Shown here one piece after another: positions 49,408 to 60,271 of a stretch of DNA of 64,000 nucleotides; the first letter of the stretch is position 1; every line of letters starts with the position of its first letter. A program made the position numbers and the translations under genes. The DNA is from Klebsormidium nitens (lineage: Eukaryota; Streptophyta; Klebsormidiophyceae; Klebsormidiales; Klebsormidiaceae): the NCBI GenBank assembly GCA_000708835.1, contig DF237294.1, positions 1-64,000 of the forward strand. Direction: 5' to 3'. The notes beneath the pieces were generated by a model. It was not told where the DNA came from and did not search any database. It worked only from the letters and a program-made list of their open reading frames with translations.

Positions 49408-52400
49408 TCAAAGCCTTTCACCAAATGCACCTAACCAAGAATTTTGGTGCATGCTTGCCCCACTCTCCTCACCCCTGCCGGGCGTCATTGTTGTTTCCAG
49501 CCTCGGCCTGGCCACACTTTGCGGACTGGGCCCGAGCATGAGGAGCTGCTTGCCGTGCACGCGCCACACCGAGTCGGCGAGCGCCCTGCTGGAGCGTACT
49601 ACTCTCCTCTGTAGGAACTCTCCCAAGCTCTCCTCCCGCGCCGGTTCCACCTGGACGATCTGGAGCCCCCGTGCTGTGAACGTCCCGGAGAAGGCCACCG
49701 GAAGCTCGCCTTCTGTGCCCAAGCACGAGGCGTCTTCTCTTGGACCACTAGGATCCGCCCCAGCAAAACACAATTTGGAGCCCGCCCTGCTATTACCCTC
49801 TGCTTCGAAGTCGTGCCCAATCGAATCCCTTTGTTCACGAGCATTCCATCCGGGATAGCAGCCCTGGACGGTTGTCGACACGAGGGGACTGCCAGAGAGG
49901 CCCAGGGCGTGCAGGCGGTGGCGCAGCCGGGCCTCCTTGCTGGCGAGCTCGGAGACGCGCTCCGAAGCACAACGGGCGGCCGTGAGCCACCACTGGTCGC
50001 CCTGCCAGCCAGGATGAGCAGCGTTCTGAAGCAGGACGAGGTTGACTTTAATGACTGCTCGGGGAGTTGCTCTAGGAGAATCATAAGAAGTACAGTGAAC
50101 ACATCTGGACAGCAATCAGTCTCGACTACTTTCAATACTACTCGGAAAGATCATGTACAAAGCCTACATTCGTCTTCCCAGCTTACGATGATGCAGCAGA
50201 GAGAACGACGGTTGGATGTTGTACCAGCAACGAGAAGATGCTGTTGCTCTTGCCCCGCCAACGTCCTTCTTGCAACAGGGTTCCTTCCAATCTGTGCAAC
50301 GACCCATACCCAATACTTACAGATGGCTGAACAGCGTTGGAAACTGGCAAAAACAGTATTGACGACGTAACGCTCTTCTGCGCCAGGGGGAGATTGGTGG
50401 ACGCGCCTCACCTGGTGGGCCCAGAGGTCCGAGACGGAAGCCAAGGATGGATCACATGCGTCCAAAGGGTCAAGGACATCAGTCCGTGAGTCTCTTGAGC
50501 TCACTCGGCGCTTCTTCTTTAGGGCAAGCTGCAACCCAAAACCCGAAATTGTCAGCAACGGTGCCAAACAACTCGATTATTTTTCCGAATCAGAGGATGT
50601 ACGTGTCGCAGTTGGCAAAAGCACAAGCTGACAATATGGATTGGCCCTTGCATAAAGGGCCAGCGGCAAGGAGTGACATCAGAAAGAAGGTTGCTAACTA
50701 ATATCCAATGTTGTGCAGACGAATACAACCTCAGGTTAAAAGCCCAGTGATGCTCTTTCAGACCTCAAAACGGTGACAGATCCAATAGCAAGCGGGCCTC
50801 ACCTGGGTTGTGCCCTGGCTGACCATGTTTGCGTCCAGCTCCCTCAGAGGCTCCCGTTCCCGCTGTGCTGCCCCAAGTGTCTCAGTAAAGAGAGGGAGAG
50901 TGCGCCCATCTGGAGGGACCATTGCAGCGATAGGCGCAGGCGGGAGAGGCTCCGCACTGGAGGCCTGCCACCCTGTGACGGGGATGAAGCGGGCAGGGAA
51001 GTCCACTCGGGGCTGATTGGGAAAAAGAAGGTCGTCTATTGTGGGGAGGCGTGCCCGGTGAATTCTAAGGTCTGGCTCAGAAGTGGGCAGGGGCTCAAGC
51101 GAAGCCCCCTCGGGGGCAGCTGGCTCTAGCCAGGCCTGCAGGCCCAGAGGTGGCGGGGGGTGCTGCTCAAGGGGCGCAGCTGCCTCTAAAGGGTCTGACA
51201 GCCGGCGCAGGGCATGCTGCTGAGTGAGGCTGCGCACCAGCTGGTCAAACTCAGTGGGATACAGCAACTCGTCAAAGCCACCGAAGGGGCTGCCACCGAA
51301 GTCTCCAAATGGAAAGAGAGGCCCAGCTGGCAGGGCGTCAAGGGCCGCATCGTGGAGCGGAGGGCTGGGAGAGAGGTCAGGCTCTTCAGCTGCTGCTTGC
51401 GCTGTGGCCCTGGGTGGTATGCGCGCCCGTTCAATGTCAGAGACAGGTGAAGGACCTCCCAACAGGAGCCCCCCCCGGCCTCCAGAATGTTGTGGGGGCA
51501 GCCGCACTGCAGGTCGCAGCTTGTGTCCTCTATCAGCCAGCTGTTGCGGTCTCTCCATGATCAGAGGCTGTCTGCTAGCCTGGAGAGGATCAGCCATCAG
51601 TCAAGCACTGCCAAGGAGGCACTGCATGATTGCGCCCAAAGAGCTGACGAAGTTTGGAACGATTCCTGCTTCCTAACGATCCACTTTACAGCAACAGAGA
51701 TACTGTCTTTCTACCTGGTGGAAAGAGGGAAGAGTGCAGCCTATGTAGAAGCGACTAAGATCCCAAGTCAGAGGGCCCTGGAGAACGCGACACAGGGCAG
51801 TATTACTGCCCAGCCACTCACCTCAAGGGGCTTGCCCATTTGTGAAGGTGGGCCGTCCAAACCAGCCTCACTGGCAGAACGCTTGAGCCGTTGTGGTGCC
51901 AGGTTCTCTTTGCTCCCAGTCGGTGCTCCCCTGCCAACGGCTTGGGCAGCAGTGAGGGCATGTCTGGCTGCAGCGGCCATCTGAGTGGCTTGCATGTCTA
52001 CGACCTGCATACATAGCCAAGTTTTTTTGTTTCAGCGTTCCACAACCTTGGCAGTCTCTAAGCTTAACCTCTTGATGAGGATGATCGAGCTTCTGTTATG
52101 CATGCCCGTGATGCTGAGCAGTCTATCACCAAACCTCTGGGCAATGCTGATCCAATATTGGGAATTGCACGGACACGTTGAATGGTCTACTCACTGTACT
52201 CACTCTTACCAGGGCAACTTTCCTCAATCCTGGTGCCCAAAGCGATAAGAAGACCAGCAATCTGCCCGAGATTTGCAGGACCAGATTGCCTTTTGCTATA
52301 CATGTTCCGTTTAAGGAGCATTGCGCTTGAAACCTGCCCCCAGCCGTTTCCTAAGAGGACGCAGATCAGACAGACGTCAATTGTCACCTTAGATCCTGTG

Positions 52401-52645
52401 AAGCTCCTCTGAAGCACCGATTGAAGAATGTTTGTGCCCACCTCGGCACGTCTTGATGCAGCCTTCTTCGGATACTTGGCAAGCGGGCGCTGTGCCTCAA
52501 GTATTCTGAGCGTTCTCAAGTTTTCAGAGTGTCCAAACGCTGCAGTGATGGCCAGGAAGCGGACCCGATTGGGGACCTTCCGAGGATTGTTCTTACTGCC
52601 CTTCTTTAACGTCCATCTTTTAAGGTAGATACGACGTGGATACGA
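49408..52645 (-). CDS. Multi-exon protein, family not recognised
   Basis: Minus-strand exons: about 52388-52645, 52210-52333, 52047-52186, 51822-52004, 50803-51579, 50412-50528 and 49408-50025. Phases match at each of the six joins, which strongly supports a real gene. The N-terminal half is basic and helical (RVRFLAITAAFGHSENLRTL, SAMLLKRNMYSKRQSGPANL, YWISIAQRFGDRLLSITG). The middle is low-complexity, Pro/Leu/Glu-rich, with KENLAPQRLKRSASEAG. Then comes a basic KKKRRVSSRDSR (possible nuclear signal), and the end has an ERVSELASKEARLRHRLHAL helix. No start codon lies in the first listed exon, so at least one 5' exon between 52646 and 53250 is missing. No enzyme motif is seen; a nuclear regulatory or scaffold role is only a guess from composition. 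Confidence 0.7.
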
Positions 52646-53350
52646 CTAGCGACAGGAAAACAAGGAGCACTGAGGAAGAATTCTAATTGTGGATCAGTTG
52701 CAAGATACGAAGTGGGGACGAGGGGATCGTCCAAGCGGCGCGAACTTGGCAACACTCCTGAGGCTGCCGCTACATATCGGTAACCTTCCGCTCGGCTCTC
52801 CTGCGCTCAGAAACAAAGTCAGACTGTAGACACCACACTCTACGGTATTCAGACCGTATTCTCATTCCCAACCAAGTCGGGCGACGGGACCTAGCATGCC
52901 ACTGAGATGAATTCAAAATTCTAGCTAGTACTGGCGCCAAAACGGACGGCTTTGCTCAACAAACCGATCACGTGCTTGTATCGTACGCCATGAGTACCTA
53001 GCTCTTGCAATTTAAACCTCGCATCCAGCCAGGAATCAACCCGGATTCGCACGGCCGGCCGCGAGGACCGGGCCGCGGGACGCGCCTCGCGGCTGTAGGC
53101 AGTCTCTATATAGGTTATATAGGTAACCATAACTATAATACCGTGGGTACTCTCGTCGTCCGAGTCTTCACTCCTTGTCTCAACGACAAAACCGGGCGCC
53201 GCTGTGCTAACTACCGTTTACTTTCCGAGAGTTTAAGCAGTCGAAGCCGCGTCCTCAATGCTCATAGGCTCATTGCTCCTCATCGCTTCGTGCTTGGGGC
53301 AGGACGACACCTTTACGAATATCATTACCTACTGCGACGCCGGATCGTCA
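52646..53350. promoter_or_regulatory. Shared spacer of two divergent genes
   Basis: This lies between the unrecognised minus-strand gene and the EEF1AKMT4-like gene. It should contain both promoters and the missing 5' exon of the minus-strand gene. A TATATAGG/TTATATAGG pair at 53106-53120 is a candidate TATA region for the plus-strand gene. Confidence 0.4.
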
Positions 53351-54986
53351 ATGAATGCTGCGGCAGAAAATTGCAGGCGATCGCCACCTAAGAGCAACAA
53401 AATATACTTGCAAAAGGACTACTGGGACAAGCGCTTTCAGGAGGAAGCAGAGTATGATTGGTTCAAAGGGTATGAAGAATTCCAAGAGCTTATGCACCAG
53501 CATGTAAAGCGCGAAGAGAAAATCTTGATTGTGGGCTGTGGAAATTCTGGTATGACAGAAGCAATGTACAGGGACAGATATTGCAACATTGTCAGTACGG
53601 ACATCTCCGAGGTCGTTGTTGAGAGGATGCAGCAAAAAGCCGCCAGCAACGGGTGTGAAGGTGAGAAACAAAATTGTGAGTCCAGCCTGCCTTAGCAAAG
53701 ATGTTGTGAGCCCTTTCTAGGTGGGCACTCAAATATCACACTCCAAGTTTTGTCGCTGCTCGCGGTGCCTACTTTGAGCACCTGGATATGATGGCAAAAG
53801 GCGCTCTGATCAGTGGGTGGTGCACCACCACCTGAAGGGCCCCTCCAAAAAATGAGGATGACAGCCACTTTCCCAAGTGCTAGCTGGCCGATGGCGCTGC
53901 GTGTCTCACCGGCGCTGTTTGGGTGGCAGGCATCAGGTGGCAGGTAGCGGACATGCTAAATCTTCCTTTCACCGACGGCCAGTTCGATGTGGTTATCGAG
54001 AAGGGGGCAATGGACGTTTTGTTCGTTGACAGTGATTCCCATTGGGACCCGTCAGAGCCGGTGGTGGCCCGCGTGCGCGCCATGTTGACGTCCGTGCACC
54101 GAGTCCTGGCCCCACATGGCCTCTTTGTCTCCATCACCTTTGGACAGGTGAGGAACGCGCCCGTGGGTGCTGCTCTGCAGCCGCCCAGCCTTGGTTGGCC
54201 CATGGCGCTGGCAGGTCCTGAAACCACTTCTCTTCCTAAGCAGAACTCGAAAACATGGTCCGTGGAATCAGGCCATAAGCACTTATACATGATGGCTTCC
54301 CTGCATGTTCATTTTTGTTTAAATGAAAGTTCCTCGCAGAAAGCCATCCCTGGATCTCCATCTTTTTTACCTTGCAAAAGACTCTCAGACTTGCTCTGCA
54401 GCCACACTTTCGGAGAAGGCTGTTTGAGAGCCCCGCCTACTCATGGGTGACTGCATACTCGACGTTTGGGGAAACATTTCATTACTTCTTCTACACGTTA
54501 CGGAAGGTGCGGCTCTGCCCTCATAAGCCTTCGCTCCAACATAGAATAGAAGAGAGTGTGCGAGTGGATGCAAGTACTCGGTCGAAGTCTCAAGGTGTTG
54601 CGCCAAGGGCAACACAGTTATGGATCTTGCGACTCGTAAGTCTCATTCTTGAATGACACGCACACGTGCAAGGAGGTGCCCACTTTGCTACATTCTTGCT
54701 GCGGTGTGCTCACTTGCCGGTATTCAGTTGCAAAGGCTTAGGTTTGTGATGCAAGAGGAGTCTGTGTCGTTTGCATTTAGTAGAGCAATCCCCGTCCCTG
54801 TCCTTGCAAATCGGCCCATTGACACTCGACCCACCCCCTTCAATGCAGGGGACCCAGAAAGCAGGAACAACCGAAGGAGATTGTGAACCAAAACAAAGTT
54901 TTGAACCAAAGCTTGACATGATGCATGAGACTATGGACGACCCGGATTCACTTATGCTCATACAAGTCGATGATGAGGGAGATTAA
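53351..54986 (+). CDS. EEF1AKMT4: eEF1A lysine methyltransferase 4-like
   Basis: Exons 53351-53660, 53930-54147, 54402-54506 and 54849-54986 give 256 residues in frame; the human protein has about 255. Motifs: YLQKDYWDKRFQ and YDWFKGYEEFQ at residues 19-45, SAM-binding motif ILIVGCGNSGM (58-68), then VSTDISEVVVERM with the acidic post-I residue, FDVVIEKGAMDVL, and PHFRRRLFESPAYSW, all typical of the METTL13/EEF1AKMT4 group. The human enzyme methylates one lysine of eEF1A. An in-frame ATG at 53258 would add 31 residues starting with a hydrophobic MLIGSLLLIAS; because the family is cytosolic I prefer 53351. The C-terminal exon is acidic and not conserved. The gene is convergent with the FAD monooxygenase gene. 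Confidence 0.9.
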
Positions 54987-55878
54987 AAAGTCTGAGCCCA
55001 CGCGCTATGCGGGCGCCCACGAGCCGATTTGCGTCAGATTTAAGGTAACCGCTGAAAAGCTTGTGTCAAATCAGAGTTGAGGCACACATACAATGGTCAA
55101 TGGTGAAGCCTGGCATGTAATTAGTCGTGACTCACGTGCTGATATAGTATGGATTTCCCGAAGTAATATTCTACCGGCTGATAATTCAAACCGAGGCCGT
55201 CGAGGCGGATGCCCATGCCAGTGCGTTTGTCGGTTGCATTCGTGCAGATCCGCACTCAGTGCTGTGCGAAGGCAAGGATTTTGAGTCCAACTTATCAGCT
55301 CGTTAATGTATCTGACATACATCATGGAAGGCTGCAACTTAAAGCTTACTTTATAACAATTGTCAATTATGGCCGCTATACTGTCACTAGGCGCGGCCAA
55401 TATAATACTTGCAGCTAAATGGCCCCGCGCGCGACGGGCCTTAAGCCGGCATATATAGCAGTCCAGATGTTTTCGACAGCTGATCATTAGCCCGGTGTGA
55501 GGCTAGCGTGATGGTCGTGACAGGGTCGTGACCGGCCAATTTCAGCTCCTTGTTCTGATTCGAAGCATTTCAAAAAAATCCCGGATAAATGAATTAGCAT
55601 CGCCCTATGGCCCTGGCACAATCGAGGTGGCCTGGACTCATTGGGTCGCTGGCCGGCCGTTCCGGACCTGAGATGACATGCACGTTTCCCGACCTGACCC
55701 GGCGACTGGACACCCTAGCTGCATAGTCCCTACTATGTTTCTCTCAGGCGTGCTTGCTACTTTTACAAAGCGGTTCTAGCATACATCATTTACAGCGCTG
55801 CCATAAACACGCTCGTTTTCGCCCCTGTCTGCAAAGACCCTCATTTAGGAGTCAGTCTCGCCCCGCTGCGACCATTTT
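54987..55878. other. Spacer between two convergent genes
   Basis: This holds the 3' flanks of the EEF1AKMT4-like and FAD monooxygenase genes. No gene, RNA or clear repeat is seen. Confidence 0.45.
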
Positions 55879-58800
55879 CTAGGACCCACTACGGGCAGTC
55901 CCCATTGGCGCATCAGCCGGCCTCCCCCGGTTTTTGAGCTTGCTCAGGTCGAGTACCTGGCGGGGGTCGCCGAACTGCGACCGGTTGCCCAGCGTCTGGC
56001 CCAGCTCCTGCAGGTACTGCCCGTACTGCATCTGCTCCGCCTCCCACCGCTTCAGCACGGACGGCACCTCGGAGGGGGCCACCGACGCCATGGCCTCTCC
56101 CAGCCCCAGCGCATTGGCACTGCGACACGGACAGAGGGTCAAGGAAGCTATTTTGGGTCAAGGAAATTACTTTGGACTAAGTCAAAACCTTCAAAAACGC
56201 CTTCAGACTGCTGCACCTTGGGCAAATCTGCCGGTTAGAATGACCGCCCTTGAGATCGGGCCTGGCTATCAGGTCCGAAAGAAACCGTACATGGAAGTCA
56301 ATCGTGTGTGTTCCTTGCATAAGATGGAGGCGCAATAATCTTGTCAAGTAGACTACAGATTGCCCCGCACGCATCTTTGTGTAATGGACACGGCTGCACG
56401 GTGGAGCACGCGCGCACAGGCCATGCTCCAGACGCGACTCACAAAGCTTGGTCCGCCGAGGCTGCAGTGTGGGGCCGCGGAATGAAAGCTGCCTCTCCGA
56501 TAAGTGCAACGCGGCCGTGCGCCATGGCTGGTACCGCGAGATCATTGATGGTCTGCACGAACGGCTGCCGCGTCAGGGCCACCAGCTGCGCAAACTGGGG
56601 TGGCAAATGTGCTCGCGCGCGCTCCTTCTGCTGCTCCCACACCTGGGGCCGCAGCCTGTCGCCGGGGAGCGCGTCCGCGTGGCGCTGCCCGCCCGCATCC
56701 GTCAGCACGGGCGCCAGCTCGGCGTCGGTTGGGTAGTTCCAATACCTGCGCAGCCACGTGGGCGGAAGGCTGGAAACGAGGAAGCCCTTTCCTGGTCAAC
56801 CCACTAAAGGAGGCGAAGCTACGCGGCCTACCTGCACCTTCAAACTGATTGCCCGGCCAGACTGCCTCTGTTGTATACACACGGATTCCTTGCAGTTCAA
56901 TTCCGTTCGATTCAGGATTCTGCATATCATGGGCGAGAAAACCCAGGACTCTCGAATTGACTGGATGGACGGCTTTGAGATCAAAAGAGAAGCAGACGAC
57001 ATAACCGCCTCCCTCGAGCACAGTCCTGGAGTCGGGCAGATGATAGATCGTTCATGGGTCAACAGACCTGGCCAGGCCTGCACAACTTGAGCAGGGCACG
57101 CTCCGCTCACCAGACCCAGTTCATGTCGCGCTCTCCCGGCGCGAGGCTGCCCCCCGGCCCCGGGATAAGGTAGCTCAGGATCTGCGTGCCAGGCCCGTGG
57201 AAGAACGTGAAGCGGCCCATAAGCGTGGCCGCCACGTTGGCAGGCAGCTCCCGCTCGGGCACCACCTGGACACAGCCGCCGCACGCGGAGGTCAGGCCGG
57301 CCGCCACAGCCATGAGGTATAATTCCTAGTCTAAATGGGCGGAGAACGCGGGACCATAAGGGCGGCGAGTTCCAGTGGGCTCGCCAGGGGCATCAAATCC
57401 AGTAATCATTAAATCTGCTTCCTCCGAGATGCCACTTGTCTGGATTTTCGCTCATTGAGCTGCCTTTACAAGCTTGATCATATCTTACAAGATGCGACGT
57501 TCTATTTTTGGAACCGACGGAAGACGTCTTTTGTTGCACGGACCTCGAACATGATCGAAACATGACAACAGCAGACATGTGAGCATTTTTTATTTTCTAT
57601 CGATCCATCGAAAACGGCTTAGAGTGCGTGTCAGCCACAGGGTGTCGACTCTTCTGCAGAATGTTCCTTTGAAGAAAGAAGCGGCACAGATTCACACAGA
57701 AAAGCCAACGGGTGCCAGCTTTCGTAGAAATTCACTTGCTGAAAAGATCGCAGCGCCTTAGGAAAAAAGGGAATTGAAAGAAAGAGCAAGGAGAAAGTCA
57801 CATCAAACTTGAGGGCCGACCATCCCCAGTCACAACCACGACTGTTAAATTCTCTTGGCAAGAATCTACAGCAGAGGTCTCGAGCACTTCACTACCTACC
57901 CAGAGTATCACGAGACAACGTCCACTCTCATCTTTACTGACATGACAGCAATAATGAGCCCAAAGAAATAAGACGGTCCAATCATCCGAAGTGCAAGCTC
58001 ACGGGTCTGAAACCAGAAAGATGGCTGCCCCCTGCTTCGCCGTTTTTAGAAGGAGACCAGCACTGTGTTGACTCCTCCATGAATCGAACTAGATCTCCTG
58101 CCTCCTAGCCAGCGCGTGCGCTCACCCCTCTCCACGCAACATAACCCGCGTAGCGCTTCTCCACGTCTGGCAGCAGCTGGTGGCGCACCACAGAGCGTGG
58201 ACCGTCCGCGGCCACAAACAGGTCAGCCGGCACGCTCGCCCCACCTTCTAATTGCACCTCGACCTGGTTTTTGTCCTCAGAGAATCCGGAGACAGGGCTG
58301 CCGCTGTGGTACCTGGCTGGGAAGGAGGGGGCAACCTTGATGAGGCTGGCAAGGTGGACCAAGCCTTGCGAAAGCAAGAGTCTTCACGGTTGAAATGAGG
58401 CCTCTTTGTAGGGAGAATTTTGGAACTGCTACACTGCTTGGATACTTCCGGAAAATAGTAATTGAGAAGAAGAGTTCGGTCATTCATGTATCACAGCTAA
58501 AACAAGGACCTGAGTAAGGACTCACTTATGGTTTGCAGAGAACAGAGTCATTAGAGGTCCATGACGTGGAAAAGTGAACCATTGGAGGCGCGTACCTGTC
58601 GACGGGAAAGGCGTCCTTGAGTGCCTTGTAGAGCACGGACCAGGAGGTCATGCGTTGCGTGTAGTCCTCCTTGCGCGTGACACCCCCCTCGCGGTCCAGG
58701 TACTGCCGCCGCTCACAGCGCACACTCATGGCGTCCGGGGGCGCCAGGTCCATGACACGGAAGAAGTCGAGCACGTGTCGCTGGAGCACGATGCCTGCAA

Positions 58801-59533
58801 GGAGGCAGAGAAGCAGGAGCAACAGCGTCAGTGGACTGGAAGTGAGACTGGCTCTACTTGAACGTTTGAGTAGGTGGCGGGTTGTACATGGGAGACAGCC
58901 TGGTACCCTGGCAGAGCCCAGCGTGTAAGGAAGTTCACAAACATCCAGAAGGGGCTCCTGGCAAGCTACCCTATTGGAGCAGACAGAGAGAATCTAGAAA
59001 CGAAGGCTGGGCGAGGCCAGGGCATGCGGAGCATCAAAGCGCATGCATTCGTGGTGGCTTGCATGGCTTCGCAACAGCGGTGGTTGGTTTCATAGAACTG
59101 TGATCTAAGATCTCATACGTGCACTACAAATGAATTTGTGCCCCTAAACAGTGACTGGTGGCCTGAAAGCTGGCTGGCCCGCTCGAAAGGCCAATGCAAA
59201 CACAATTTGCTGATTCCTACGTTTTGGCGCCACTTGTCAGCGTTGCTGCCCTACTCAGCCTCAGGACCAGCAATGGTGCCAGCTCGCTGCCGATGCCCTG
59301 GCAATTCCGAAGGCTGCGGCCACTGGGTGATATATACCACTGCATCACTAAACACGCGAGGCCGGTGCAGGAGGCTGACCTGCCCCCCGGTGGCTGCGGT
59401 CCTGCGTGGGAGAGCGCTCATACAGCTGCACGTTGTGGCCCGCGCGCAGCAGCAAGAGAGCCGCCGACAGGCCCGCCAGGCTGCCCCCCCCAACCACCAC
59501 GTCCAGGGAGCTGGCGGCTGCATGCCGCGCCAT
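55879..59533 (-). CDS. FAD-dependent monooxygenase (2,6-dihydroxypyridine hydroxylase-like)
   Basis: Minus-strand exons 59380-59533, 58596-58794, 58126-58312, 57111-57265, 56443-56745 and 55879-56119 sum to 1239 nt, giving 412 residues without a break. The N-terminus has the FAD-binding Rossmann motif VVVGGGSLAGLSAALLL with the acidic end YERS. The DG motif is LFVAADGPRSVVR in exon 3. The second FAD motif is RVALIGEAAFIPRPHTAA, where the usual GD is GE. FTFFHGPGTQILSYLIPGPGG and the RPHTAA stretch point to the 2,6-dihydroxypyridine 3-monooxygenase-like branch. Such enzymes use NAD(P)H and O2 to hydroxylate an aromatic ring. The substrate here cannot be read; salicylate or UbiH-type relatives are less similar. 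No targeting peptide is evident. The gene diverges from the RlmI-like gene. Confidence 0.85.
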
Positions 59534-60271
59534 GCAGGGGTTGGAAGGAGCTACTGGTACGGGGCTTGGATAGGTGTGGTGAAGGTGGTCTTCAAGCGCC
59601 ACCTTCCCACTTCGTGGTGCACAGCGCTGGCGAGCGCTGGCTGGCTACCTGGCTGGCTACCTGGCTGGCTGGCTGGCTGGTAATTGAAGCTCCAATTTCA
59701 AAGCTCTCAAGTGCACTGCTTTGCCACAATGCTGGCACTGTGGAAGATTCATGCAAAAAGTCAGACAGGCACGGTGCATCAAATTCAATGCCATCATGCA
59801 AGCTCGAATACATGTCCTCTTTTGACACAAGACGAGTGTTGCTGCAGCCTCGACTGCAGAATCGAAGTCCAACACCTGGTCGACTCTCCAGCATCTGAGC
59901 CGCCTTCTCGACAGTTGCCGGAAGCATATGTATGTCTGTGTCAAGCCAGATTTGTTGGAATTTGCAATAATAATCAAATGCCAATGCCAATTGTCAAGCA
60001 ATGGTGGCAATGACTGCATTGTATCGATGACAATGTGGCACTAAAGCGGAAACTCTGTGTGCTTGTCCTTGAAGTTGTCGACGGTGTGGGCAGCCTGCTG
60101 AAGCAGATTGGTCTGACGCGGTAGGAGAAGGTGTGCACTGGCGAGGTGGTAGGTACGATGAAGGCCGCGGGGATCCCGGCCAAGAGCACGTTCTCCTTTC
60201 GCGCTGATGTGGGCAGGCAGCAGGAGATCTCACAAGTGATGAGTCCTTTCACAGCCATTCTAGAGATTCGT
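59534..60271. promoter_or_regulatory. Shared spacer of two divergent genes
   Basis: 738 bp lie between the start codons of the FAD monooxygenase (minus) and the RlmI-like methyltransferase (plus), so both promoters are probably here. The only repeat seen is the GGCT microsatellite at 59639-59681. Confidence 0.45.
59639..59681. repeat. (GGCT)n / GGCTACCT microsatellite
   Basis: A tandem run of GGCT units with two interspersed TACC interruptions, about 100 bp upstream of the FAD monooxygenase start. Confidence 0.85.
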
